From contig MU623620.1 of the NCBI GenBank assembly GCA_025201765.1, positions 1 to 26,020 on the forward strand: 26,020 nt of DNA. The letters are read 5' to 3'. The notes under the pieces are model-generated. The model was not told the origin of the DNA. It saw only the letters and a list, made by a program, of their open reading frames with translations, and ran no database searches. Shown piece after piece: positions 1 through 10,143 of this stretch. A program made the position numbers and the translations under genes. This DNA comes from Daldinia sp. FL1419 (taxonomy: Eukaryota > Ascomycota > Sordariomycetes > Xylariales > Hypoxylaceae). Each line of letters opens with the position of its first letter. Position 1 is the stretch's first letter.

Positions 1-1980
1 ATTAATTTTTTATTTATTATTCCAAATTTTAATAAATTTATATTTATTATTAAAAATTTAAAAAATAATATAAATAAAAATTTATTTTATTTATATTAAT
101 AATTATTACTATATTTTTAATTCCATCCATTCTATTATATTTTAATTGAAATATTATATCTTATATAAATTTAAGTTTTAATATTAATTTTATAACCTTA
201 ATTAATTTAATTAAAATTTTACCTAAAAAAGAATAATTTATTTGATATAGTAATCATATTATTTTATTTTTTGTTGGTGTGGATGTTTCAGGTATAAAAA
301 ATACCATTAATTTAAAATTATATTTTTAATTTATAAAATTAGAAATAAATATATATATATGGAATTAGGGTATTTATTTATATAAACTAAATAATATTGT
401 TTAAGTATTTAATTTATATAGTTTATGGACATTTTAAATTATTAAAAAGAATAAACTTACACAAAAAGATACTTAACACAAATTACTTACTATATTAAAT
501 AAAATTATGTAAAGGTAAGTAGGTTAGTATATATTATAATTGTTTTTAAATATTTATATAAAATAAAATAAATTTATTAAATTTTTAAGATTTATCGGAA
601 GTTATTGTATAATGTGAAGGAATGGTATGTTTATTCTACAACTATATTTCAATACTATTTAAATCTAATCGTGTGAAGGTTTTATATAAAGAATTTAGTT
701 TATTAATAGTATATAGATTTTAAATAAAATTATAATTTTATTTAAATTATTAAAATAATTATACCTTTTTTGGTTTATGTAAAAAAAATTTTTACCAATT
801 TTATATATTTATTTTTTTTAACAAAAAAATAAAAAGGCATTATTTTTGGATAGTAAATAATAAAATTAAATTATAAATAAATTAATATATATATTATTTA
901 AAAAAAGTTATAAATTAAATTATACAAAAGTATATTATATTTGTAAGGTATAAGAATAATATATTTTTAATATTTTATCCTTTTTTAATCATTATTTTTT
1001 TAAAAAATTTTAAATTAATCAAAATAATTAGTAGGATTATTAATACCAATCTTATATCCTTTTTATTATAAGATGTTAAAATAATATTAAACAAAAGGTA
1101 AGTTAATAGAAAGGAAGAATTAGGATTGTTTATATAATGGGGTAATTGGCCAGCATTTTTATAAAATTGGGGGATTATTCTTGATTTAAATGATAAAGTT
1201 TTTGGATATGATCTTGAAAATTAATCAATTTTAATGTAACCTTTAATTATAAATACCTAAAAAACTATTATAAAAGGAGGGCTTCCCAAAGCTAAATCCA
1301 TAACTACTAATATTTAGGATATCTTCCAATAACAAGCGACAAACATAGATGAGGAATTATAAAATATAAATATATCTCCATCCCTATTAGAAAAAAAAAG
1401 TTATATATTAAAAAAACATAAAACTAATAAAAAAATATTAAATTAAAAATATTTATTTAACCTATTAAAGATCCTATTAATTAATCTTTTTAATAAATCT
1501 TAATAATAATATAATAATTAAGTGAGGAGCATGTAAATAAAGTAATAAATAAGGTTAATTCTTTAAAATTAATATAAAAAATAAAAAAATATATAAAATT
1601 AAATAAAATAATAAAAATAAATATATAATAAGTATATAAATTTTTAATTAATATTTTAAATTTTTAAATATATTAAATATTATTTGGTAATTAAATTATA
1701 TAAATTTTATAGTTTGAAAAGTAATAACAATTTTTTTTTCTTTTGGGTTTAAATTATATATCCTTTAATTTTATTTTATAAAAAATTGAATATTATTTTT
1801 AATTTAAAATATAATATTTTTTATTATAAAGGAATATAAAAAAATCTTTATAATTTAAATTTAGGATTATATAATAAATAATTTAAAATTAAAAAAAATA
1901 TAAAAATATTTGTAATTATTAAAGAAGATAAAATAAGAGGAAAAGAATATATATTTTTTTAGAATTTTTAAAGTAGGGAT
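1..1980. other. Left AT-rich, RIP-like block without an intact gene
   Basis: The sequence is almost only A and T, with stops in every frame and no open frame of useful length. The change to balanced composition near 1,980 is abrupt. This is what repeat-induced point mutation leaves in ascomycete repeats. The least eroded stretch is about 1,270-1,380, where codons read without many stops on the + strand, suggesting a decayed element. I could not identify that element. No terminal repeats or target-site duplications were visible. Confidence 0.75.
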
Positions 1981-2963
1981 TTCCTTAGGCTAGCTACTAA
2001 TTCACTAAATTTGTGGATGTACCTAATAAAAATGTTCCATTACGTGCACGGACGACCTTCCTCTTTAAGAATCGATCAAGGCCAGCACAATATCCCTCCT
2101 AAAGTCGGGCATACCTCTCTAAGGCGAGTTCTCGGTTCCTCGGCATGCTACGGGGCTCAGCCTCAGCTGTCCAGCTGTTCTGCTGGTGATCTTTTACACT
2201 ATCAAGTCAACTCAGTTCGAAATGCGGGGAGCGATCTAACAGTTGAGCAGCTATGTCTTTAATTCCGAAGCTATCGATCAGCTAATCCGATCCCTTCTTG
2301 ACGACATGAATTCAAGGCGTGATTAAGAAACCGGTCAGCTGCTAAGTCCTAGGTTAGGTTTCTATTCGTATCCGTCATCTCAGATCCATCATTTGGATAT
2401 CGTTATTCACAGCACAGTATACAAAGTGATATGGATACTACCCAATTGTTAGACGGTACCTCTAGAACTACCTATACAGGTAGAAATAAGTAGAGGTAAG
2501 CATGCACTACTCTGTGAATTGCTTTGTATACTAGTTCGTCTCAGCGATGATGAGGTTGTGGGGGTTATGGCTGACCGTTCGGATAGGACGGCTTCAAACA
2601 AGCAACGATTAGTGACATTCGTTAGCTTTTACTTCGTCATCAACGCTGTTCCAGATACTAGAATTATAGATACTTCGACCTTGATTGGTTTCAGACACGC
2701 AATTTAGACCATACCGTCGTCTTGGCCCTTATTCTCGACATCATGACTTCATCCGGGTCTTTGTCTTGGTTAACTACCCCGCGATCGTCACCGTCGACGG
2801 TAGCGGAGAGTTTCTTTAAATGGAGGAGCACGCACCCAAATATGTTTCTTCTAATCTGTTGGTGGTTAACTAGAAATCGATAACTTTTGTGACACCTGCT
2901 TGCGTATCATATCATAGGTACTCGGCTCAGCTTTCGCACATATTCCAACGTTAGATATTCATC
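1981..2963. other. Gene-free region upstream of the fasciclin gene
   Basis: Composition is balanced, unlike the block to its left. The only open frames are short (up to 83 codons), start at non-ATG or poorly placed codons, and show no motif I recognise. It is likely the promoter region of the fasciclin gene at 2,964 plus the transition zone of the AT-rich block. I see no clear TATA box or RNA gene. Confidence 0.5.
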
Positions 2964-4286
2964 ATGCAATACAAGAGTATCTTTTCTCTAGCGTTGGCTT
3001 CTCTGGCTTCAGCCCAGACACCGAGCCTGAGCGATGCTTTGGGTTCTCAAAATTCGACACTGTCGTCTTTTAATGGTATGTCGATGTGCCCCCTTTCTAA
3101 TCATTGGACCTGTCGGCTAACGTCGTATAGCTCTTCTTGAGTCCAATTCGCAGATTGCCGACGCTTTGAATAAGTTGCAAAATGTCACCATCTTGGCCCC
3201 TAGCAATGATGCCTTAAAGGCTCTCACTAGCAATCCCCAAACCGCCTTACAGCTTGCCGATTCCGATTATCTGCGAGCCCTCCTAAACTATCATATCCTA
3301 AACGGCACATACCACAACACGAGCTTCGGGGATGAGACGCAATTTATACCTACGTTGTTGTCTAACAGGACTTACGCCAACGTAACTGGTGGTCAGGTCG
3401 TCGAGGCCCGGCCCAGCGAGAATAACGTGACTTTCTTCAGTGCTCTAAAGGAGAATGCCACTATAATCACTCCCGTACGTAGTTTTTCCGAATTAAAGGA
3501 GTTCCAACTGACGGTGTTGCGCTATAGAATGTGAACTTCACTGGCGGCACAATTCACATCATAAGCAATGTCCTCGTCATACCTCAGAATGTGACAGAGA
3601 CTCTATCTAATGCAAACCTCACCGCTGCTGAGGGTGCTATCAGCACGGCCAATTTAACTGAAAAGGTAGCCGGCACTCGCGACGTTACCATCTTCGCCCC
3701 GAACAACGATGCCTTCAACGCTATCGGAAGCATTGTCGGTAACATTACTTCGGATCAGTTGACCAGCATCGTCGGCTATCATGTCGTCAATGGTTCTGTC
3801 AACTATAGTGCCGACCTCCAAAACACGACCCTTACCGCCATCAACGGCCAAAATATCACCATTACTATCGTGGACGGCACCGTATACGCCAACTCGGCAG
3901 AGGTCACAGTTCCCGATATCCTGTTGGAGAATGGAGTCGTTCACGTAGTTGATCAGTAAGTACTTTCATGGATTAGTCGCTATTAGGGATGTCTTTATAC
4001 TTATACTAACACGCGAAATAGGGTCTTAAACCCGGATGACACTTCGGCTGCTCCTGATACGACAGCCTCTTCAGCTACACCTGCTTTCTCCGGCGCGAGC
4101 TCCGGATCCGCAGGTATTCCATTCACTAGCGGCGTTACTACCCCTACCACTACCTTCCCCGCTGCCACATCGGCGGGTGGTGAGGCGGAATCGTCTAGCT
4201 CTTCGGACGCAGCTATGCCGATGAAGACTGGTGCTGTGGGTGCCGCCGCGCTATTCGGTGGCGTAGCTATGATCGCAAACTTGTAA
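2964..4286 (+). CDS. GPI-anchored fasciclin (FAS1) domain protein, two FAS1 domains
   Basis: Four exons join to 382 aa: 2964-3075, 3131-3474, 3528-3955 and 4022-4286. Introns are 53-66 nt with GTATGT, GTACGT and GTAAGT donors and TAG acceptors, and the last has an ACTAAC branch site. The protein starts with a signal peptide (MQYKSIFSLALASLASA, then Q). FAS1 domain 1 has its H1 box NVTILAPSNDAL at about 55-66 and its H2 box GGTIHIISNVL at about 158-168. Domain 2 has DVTIFAPNNDAF at about 204-215 and GVVHVVDQVLNP at about 288-299. A Ser/Thr/Ala-rich stalk and a short hydrophobic tail ending in AMIANL follow, as in GPI-anchored wall proteins. N-x-S/T sites are numerous. FAS1 proteins act in adhesion at the cell surface, but the partner is unknown. 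It is convergent with the permease gene, 212 bp away. Confidence 0.93.
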
Positions 4287-4498
4287 GGGGAAGGAGTTAT
4301 AATGCTCGAGTATTGCTACGAAGAAAACGAGATTATGAGCAAGTAGAAATACTTATAATGAAGGGGGTTCCATACGACCAGTGTAATATAAAGGATTGCC
4401 AACATTCGCTCGGGCGCTGTAGCATCTAGCATTACTAAGGCTATCGCAACCATTCTACTGATTATATTTCGTGAATACGCCATTCGCAATTTGAGACC

Positions 4499-6148
4499 TT
4501 AAGCAATCCAGAACCATATCCTTTCCAGGAAGTTCCTTGGCTTTGCCTCCGGCCATGTGCCCTCCAGACTATCTACTTCCGCCTTTCCACTCCATAAATC
4601 CATGTCGCTTAGCTTGACTAATTTCGTCCGTTTAATCAGTTTATATCCTAAAAACAGGCCGACGAATATCGGGATGTCGATGTAGGGCGGAATAAACGTT
4701 TTCGCACTAAAATTTCCAGGAAAGAAAGCATCGTACCCGTTGAAAACCGCGACTATGAGGCAGAAGCAGATGGCAAAGTAAGCTAGGAAAGGTTGCCAAG
4801 GCGACTTGTAAGGCAACGAGTCTCGCGAGATACCATTGTAGCGTAAGCCGTAGTAGAAGCGCAGGTAGGTCACGCAAATAGCTGACCAGACAATGAGCGT
4901 AGAGACAGCCGAGATGTTGGAAAACCAAAAGAAGACCTCTTCCCCCTGGTTGTTTAAATTCATGTAGCACAGCAAACTGAGAGCCGTGGTCGCGCCAACA
5001 CAGGCATACGGGACACCCCATTTCTCGTATTTAAGAAGCTTGGGTGCTTTCCCGTCCAAAGCGGCGGCGTATAGAACTCGAGTTGACGAATAGAAGAAGG
5101 AATTTCCGGCGGACCATGCCGAGGTGAGGATAACAGCATTGATAATAGAAGGTAAAACTTTTATACCACCATTCTCGATCGCGATGACGAAAGGCGAAGC
5201 CGCGGCGCCAGGTGACGAGTTCTTAATAGCATCCAGAAGGCGACCATCTTGCGAAGATACGCAAAGGGTGATCAAGAATATAGCGAGGACATAAAAGAGG
5301 GCAATTCTCCAAAAGACTCGTCGGATGGCTTTGGGGATGTTACGTCGTGGGTTCTCGGTTTCGCCGCTCGCAATCACCACCATCTCCGAACCCCCATATG
5401 AGAATGTAGCTTGTATAAAGACCTTCAGAAATGCAAGAAACCTCCCGAGCGATCCTGTCGCTAAATATTCGTTCATGGGGCCAGGGCTATTCCAATACCT
5501 GAATCCGATCCTCTCGCCACTAGGAGTCCCACCCAAGGTAGTGATGAACATGAGGAGAATCAACCCGACAATCGTCGTGAGTTTAATGGCTCCGAAGGCA
5601 AACTCTGCCTCGCCATATACGCGTACGGGGAAACAGTTAATAAGGACCATGGCCAGGAAGAAGACGGTAATCAGTACGGCTTTGGGAACATCATTGGGCC
5701 AGTAGTCTACGACTACAACTGATATCGTCACTTCGAGAGGACAGCCGATGGCGAGCTGGTACCAATAATTCCATCCAAGAACGAAACCCAACGCCTCATC
5801 GACGTATCGTGAAGCGTACACGGGGACGGCACCTGGTAGAGGAAGATAGGTCGCCATCTCGCCTAGGCTATGCACCACACAGTAGACATTAAAGGCCGTG
5901 ATCAAATAGGCGAGAAAGGCGGACAAAGGGCCTGCAAGCGATAGAACTTGACCGCTACCGACGAAAAGTCCCGTGCCGATCGCGCCTGATAATGCCATAA
6001 ATTGAATATGTCGTGACTTGAGCTTGCGATCGAGGTGGCCGACATGGCGTGTGTCCTGTTCAGCTTTTAGATCGCCGATAATATCCTCCTGATTATCGGC
6101 GACGGTCGTTTTAATCTCATCCTTCCGTCCTACTTCCACGTCGGCCAT
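4499..6148 (-). CDS. Amino-acid permease (yeast AAT / APC superfamily)
   Basis: A single uninterrupted frame of 549 aa. It can be extended six codons upstream, but only to a TTG; the first ATG, MADVEVG, is at 6148-6146 and I take it as the start. A hydrophilic cytosolic N-terminus of about 50 residues leads into the family signature SGAIGTGLFVGSG (about 54-66) in the first membrane segment. About twelve hydrophobic segments follow, including LPLPGAVPVYASRYVDEALGF and the FSYGGSEMVVIASGETENPR loop, both typical of fungal amino-acid permeases. It ends with a charged tail and ERIWFWIA. Family members are plasma-membrane proton symporters for amino acids, and some AGP2-like members are regulators or polyamine/carnitine related. 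The substrate cannot be read from the sequence. Three GATA-factor sites lie 160-205 bp upstream. Confidence 0.93.
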   Translation of the reverse strand: MADVEVGRKDEIKTTVADNQEDIIGDLKAEQDTRHVGHLDRKLKSRHIQFMALSGAIGTGLFVGSGQVLSLAGPLSAFLAYLITAFNVYCVVHSLGEMATYLPLPGAVPVYASRYVDEALGFVLGWNYWYQLAIGCPLEVTISVVVVDYWPNDVPKAVLITVFFLAMVLINCFPVRVYGEAEFAFGAIKLTTIVGLILLMFITTLGGTPSGERIGFRYWNSPGPMNEYLATGSLGRFLAFLKVFIQATFSYGGSEMVVIASGETENPRRNIPKAIRRVFWRIALFYVLAIFLITLCVSSQDGRLLDAIKNSSPGAAASPFVIAIENGGIKVLPSIINAVILTSAWSAGNSFFYSSTRVLYAAALDGKAPKLLKYEKWGVPYACVGATTALSLLCYMNLNNQGEEVFFWFSNISAVSTLIVWSAICVTYLRFYYGLRYNGISRDSLPYKSPWQPFLAYFAICFCLIVAVFNGYDAFFPGNFSAKTFIPPYIDIPIFVGLFLGYKLIKRTKLVKLSDMDLWSGKAEVDSLEGTWPEAKPRNFLERIWFWIA

Positions 6149-7044
6149 TCTGAAGTCTTTTGCCAAATACGCCCCGTAATGTTATGAAACAAACCTGTTT
6201 GGATGGCTTTACGCATCGAAGCTGCGTCGAGGTCGAAAATAAATCCTGCGTAGACCTCGCTCCATAACAAAAGAGCTTATATTAGGACTACCTAGGTGCT
6301 ACCCGAGATAGTTATCTACTCCGCACGTCGCCAACGTGTAGATATCCTATCGCGGGGAAGCTCGATACCGGATCAGGGAGGTAGTCGAACCCAAATGCTA
6401 CCTTGCCAGGATGTCTTTGCACGTCGAGGCGAACTATTCTGTCTCATGATAACGCTGCTCGCGCTGCTTCTGGTTAACTAGACGTTAGCTTACTTGCCTC
6501 CAGGACGTAACCGAATCCTTCGGAGCTGGGCGCCCCATCCGACACGGAGGATTGGCAGGAAATCCCGGGTGGCTAGAGAAATGCTCACGCGAGGAAAATA
6601 TAACTATAGATGGGTGCTTTGGGAGATGAAGCTCTAATAACTTTATAGCGATTGGTGCCGAGACAAAGCCTAACCATGGGTTCGTAACAAGGGAGACTAT
6701 CCGGAGTAGCTGAAGAGATGACGGCAACTCTTTTTTGGATTGTTCATTTAATTGAAGACTTGAAATACAAGTCTTGAATTGGTAGAATACGATCAATCCC
6801 CGGCAGCTTGGGTTATATTACCAGAAAGGCAGGAATATATGGATGTTAGTGCCATCGGCGAAGACCTATAAGAAGCTTATAGTGAGCTGTTCAGTGTTGT
6901 CATGTGCGTTTTCTGCCGATAACATGGCTTAAAGTCTCTTGGAATATTACCAGATGGGACCGTATAAGCCGAGTAGCTGGCATACATAGGTATACGACGA
7001 AAGAGCTGATTATGCGTTTGCCCTCCATCTACCATCATTCCTAT
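6149..7044. other. Intergenic region between the permease and oxidase genes
   Basis: It lies 5' of the permease and 3' of the oxidase, both on the - strand. The open frames here (up to about 100 codons) have no recognisable domain and mostly start at non-ATG codons. Apart from the GATA sites near 6,306-6,352 and an ACCTAGGT palindrome near 6,290, I see nothing in it. Confidence 0.5.
6306..6352. promoter_or_regulatory. Cluster of GATA-factor sites upstream of the permease
   Basis: Three HGATAR matches occur within 47 bp. AGATAG is at 6306-6311 on the + strand. AGATAA is read on the - strand from 6317-6312, partly overlapping, so the two form an inverted pair. CGATAG is read on the - strand from 6352-6347. 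They lie about 160-205 bp upstream of the permease ATG. Paired GATA sites are bound by AreA/NIT2-type nitrogen regulators in filamentous ascomycetes, and permease genes are classic targets. Binding here is inference, since short motifs also occur by chance. Confidence 0.4.
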
Positions 7045-8727
7045 TCATATTTCCGCCTTGTCAGAATCATCGTCGTGATTCCAACCGGGCATATCCGCAA
7101 GATCCTTCGCGGGCGCTGCTCGTCTCGACTTTAAAGCATCGCCTCCTGGCCTCCATCTCCACGCATGCGCAAGATCTTGTGTTAGATTACCTTCTACTAG
7201 CTCAACTACATGCTTCCCAATATTAGGCAAAAGCTTAAAAGTGTGTCTGGAAAAGTTAGCGATACTTTCTAGGTAGTGGACCACCTGGTTGCCTACCCGC
7301 TGTCGCCCGTAGCAAGAATGAAGTTTTTCCATTTCGGGTGCTCGCAGATTAGCAAGGCTGCGTCCGCCGTATCTGTGCACCAACACAACGCTCGGTTGAA
7401 AAGTTCCTTGTCCTTGAATCGTGGTAAGAACGTCGAAATAGCTCTGCGGATAGACTTTTCGGACGCATGGGGGTACGTGTCCGTAGGATGTTTTGCGTGA
7501 GACCGAGGAACGGATACACGTTTGGGGCTCGCGGCGCCGTATGGTTGATGTATTTTAAAGCGAGTGAATCCTGGAAACTCGTCGCACACCTTGATAACAC
7601 CGTCCCTAAAATATTATTGGCATCTTATGTCACCCCTTCGAGATTTGGTTGATACATACTCGCTAGGCTCAAAGAAGAAGCCGACATCGCCATTATATAC
7701 TACAGGCGAGTTCCTGTAGTCGGCAGCTTCCTGAGCCGATAATTGTATCATGGCATATACCCACGCCTGATATGGCATTGCTGGTCAACTTCGTGGGATC
7801 TCTTTGACGCCGAATGTCAGACACTCACTTTGGAACAGCATTGCTCTTCCAAGTCCACTAACGCGGGACTCCAAGCTCCAGTAGCTAGGACTACTTTATC
7901 CGCATAGTGCTTGGTACCATCTACCGTTTCGATACCCACGCATGTCGTCTTGTCATCCCCGAATAGAGGTTTCTTAAAGGATCCCGCACTATTCGGCTCC
8001 CACGTTAGTAAAATAAAATAAAATAAAATAAAATAAAAATATTCTCATCGGATTCTTACTCTCCATACCCGAACTTGACCCCTTGTTTACGTAGATCTTG
8101 GCCGATCGCATCGATTGCCTTGCCAGCAGCTAACCAACCACCATCTTTACTAAATATGGCTTTCCACCCCTATACGGTTTTTGTTAGTATATCTCACACA
8201 TGTAGACAGATAGACCATCTCAGGGAGTCTCGCCTTAATTTGGTCCCGTTCTAATAGCGGCGCCTTAGACAAGATCGCCTCTTCGCTATCTAGCCATTCG
8301 TTACTTTTCTCTAACCCGGCACCCGCGTCGAGTAAGCTCTGGTACTGCTGTCGAAGAGAAGCTATACCTTTCTCAGTACTTTCGCAGTCGAGCTAGGTCG
8401 AGTCAGCGTCAAGGAGATTAGCGAGGAAGGGAACGTCTGGATTACCCTGCCGGTATTATGAAAGAATGGCTTAAATAAGTCATCATTCCTCCACATATCC
8501 CTCGCTTCAAGGCTCAACTGCAAGTCAACCTTGTTCCGTAACCGGATGCCCATAATCTTGTTGAGGTCATTCCCGGCAGACTGCGCGGAAGGGATAGGAT
8601 ACGCGTCGAGGACGGTGATATTCGACGGATTGTATCCAGATCTAACCAGATGTAGAGCGGTTGATGAACCAATCGTGCCGCCCCCGCCGACGACGACGAT
8701 TTTTACGTTCTCGCGAGATGTAGTCAT
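7045..8727 (-). CDS. FAD-dependent fructosyl amino acid / saccharopine oxidase family protein
   Basis: Seven exons give 448 aa: 8727-8446, 8392-8216, 8169-8060, 7988-7829, 7766-7660, 7605-7297 and 7246-7045. All six introns (46-71 nt) keep frame, and every junction restores conserved residues, e.g. HNTGR|LDCE and DSG|HTFKLLPNIGKH. The Rossmann FAD motif VVVGGGGTIGSSTA is at about 11-24. SAGNDLNKIMG, ADKVVLATGAWSP and RALCWCTDTAD (about 350-360) match the amadoriase / monomeric sarcosine oxidase superfamily. The first Cys of CWC (C353) aligns with the covalent flavin attachment Cys. The C-terminus holds GDALKSRRAAPAKDLADMPG. Members oxidise secondary amines such as fructosyl-amino acids, sarcosine, pipecolate or saccharopine, yielding H2O2; the substrate is not determined here. 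Unlike many peroxisomal members, it ends in KAEI, with no SKL-type signal. Intron 2 (8170-8215) has an unusual GTCTAT donor. Confidence 0.9.
8009..8038. repeat. (TAAAA)6 microsatellite inside an intron
   Basis: Six perfect TAAAA units lie in the third intron of the oxidase gene (7989-8059, 71 nt, the longest of its introns). The repeat sits between the GTAAGA donor and the TTACTAACG branch site on the - strand. Length change here would alter the donor-to-branch distance but not the protein. Confidence 0.9.
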
Positions 8728-9380
8728 ATCCTTACACGTATGATTTACAATTTCGTCTCCTAGTAGCTGTGTCAATCACTCGTGATATATGGGACATGAT
8801 TAAATGTGCTGTTATAAGATCTTATACGACCTCTCCATCAAAGCGAAATCGCAACCGCCCTGTCAGGAATGGCGCGATGCTGGTTGCGACGTGGACTTAC
8901 TCTATGCTCACTGATAATTGGGATTATAGGGAGCGTGGGACGCTAGAGATGGATTTGCCTTTGAGGTCCGACTTATTGGTACCTAAGAGCCCAAGATATC
9001 TTGTTCGCCCCCCTTTTCGGGAGTTTATGATGCCAACTACTTTCGTTTTTTCTTCTCTAAACAATTGCCTTGATTTTTTAATAGATTCGCAACCTGAATA
9101 TCATTATCAGATCACCTAACGGAAGCTGACTTATGAGACGACGACGACGGCGAAGTCCGAAGATAGTGCAGATTTGGCAACCATTACTACCTGTATTCAC
9201 ACCCCTATACACACAGAATACAGATTATGTACCTATAGATCTGTAATACATAATTAATAAATAGACACTTAACCTCGGTCGGGTAGATATCTCCTGGCGT
9301 TGATATTGCTCCTCCGCTCCAGAGGCTCAGCGATGCACATCCTCAGTACGCATTGCTAATTGATCAGTACTAGTTTAAAC

Positions 9381-9413
9381 TGTTACAAATACCAGAACGG
9401 GAAAGGCGATAAA
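9381..9413 (+). repeat. Diverged direct repeat, copy 1 (copy 2 at 10091-10122)
   Basis: The segment starting TGTTACAAATACC at 9381 matches the one starting TGTTGCAAATACC at 10091. Both continue through ACGGGA and on to GATAAA, with a few substitutions and a one-base gap. The second copy ends 22 bp before the start codon of the UNC93-like gene. This may be a small local duplication of promoter sequence or a shared regulatory element. Confidence 0.55.
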
Positions 9414-9972
9414 TGGTGACAGTACTCCTAGCAGTTATTTATTGCTACGATGTCTATACTATTGGGTTAACGCAGAGTCGTATGCGTCGGCGTTGGTTCC
9501 TTAAACTCCAAAGGGACACTACCTAGGCCAACCGAACCGGGGCTAGAAACCGATATCTAGGACCTTGATTTTCGATTATTGGCTACTCCCGTAACTTCGG
9601 GACTGGTATTGTTTCCCAAATAAGTAGTCTACCGCTACTAAGTTGATAGCATTGATATTCACCGCGGGTCTCTTTGTGTGCCCTAGACCATATGGGTCTT
9701 TTAGAGCGAAAGCGTACTGTTCACATGGCTCTCATGTTCAGATCGCATAATGTAAAAGCTTCCTCAGGGTTCCCGTGGGGCCTTGAGATATCCCTACCCC
9801 AGTTTGGAGAAGGACCACGCTATCTTCGATCTCCACCGTAGGGTCTAGGGAAGAATCCACAGATTATCGAAGTCGCCGTTATGATATGCGGGGCAAAGCT
9901 GACGCTCGGTATCAGACTTCGTGATAATTAGCTAGGGTACACGGACGTGTGTATGCCTTAGGTAGATAAGAG

Positions 9973-10020
9973 GTAGGTATATAGAGTAGGTATATAGAGT
10001 AGATATATAGAGTAGGTATT
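9973..10020 (+). repeat. 13 bp tandem repeat, about 3.7 copies
   Basis: The unit GTAGGTATATAGA repeats at 9973, 9986, 9999 (one change, GTAGATATATAGA) and 10012 (partial). It lies about 125-170 bp upstream of the UNC93-like start codon. It may be a simple minisatellite, and no regulatory meaning can be shown. Confidence 0.85.
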
Positions 10021-10143
10021 CATATGGATATAGTTATATCTAGTGAAAGGTCGTGAACGTGTCTCTCTCATATTCTAGCAGAAATAGATTTGTTGCAAAT
10101 ACCTCTACGGGATAGTGATAAAGCCCAAAGCAGAGCCAAAAAC

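Larger units (their letters stand above)
8728..10143. other. Divergent promoter region between oxidase and UNC93-like genes
   Basis: About 1.4 kb separates the divergent oxidase and transporter genes. An open frame at 8,769-9,119 on the + strand starts at GTG, overlaps the oxidase promoter and has no recognisable domain, so I do not call it. HGATAR sites on the + strand lie at 9407-9412, 9644-9649, 9922-9927, 9964-9969 and 10116-10121. The region also holds a 13 bp tandem repeat and a diverged 33 bp direct repeat, listed separately. No other gene is evident. Confidence 0.5.

Noticed and set aside
2011..2707. Two short + strand frames left of the fasciclin gene
   Set aside because: They are only 83 and 62 codons, with no motif and no supporting splice structure.
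3654..3944. Antisense frame inside fasciclin exon 3
   Set aside because: A shadow of the repeated codon pattern in the real gene.
5325..5705. 126-codon + strand frame inside the permease gene
   Set aside because: Antisense shadow of a well-supported permease reading frame.
6375..6410. tRNA-like TTCGA stretch on the - strand (GGGTTCGACTACC)
   Set aside because: The flanking bases do not form a T-arm stem, and no acceptor or anticodon arm could be paired.
6296..6796. Short frames between the permease and oxidase genes
   Set aside because: No conserved domain. The longer one is a chance frame in intergenic DNA.
7045..8775. Oxidase region first looked like a frameshifted pseudogene, with pieces in several frames
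   Set aside because: Six GT..AG introns with branch sites join all pieces in frame and restore conserved family residues at each junction, so the gene is intact.
8769..9119. 116-codon + strand frame in the divergent promoter region
   Set aside because: It starts at GTG just upstream of the oxidase start, has no recognisable domain and lacks the composition or context of a gene.
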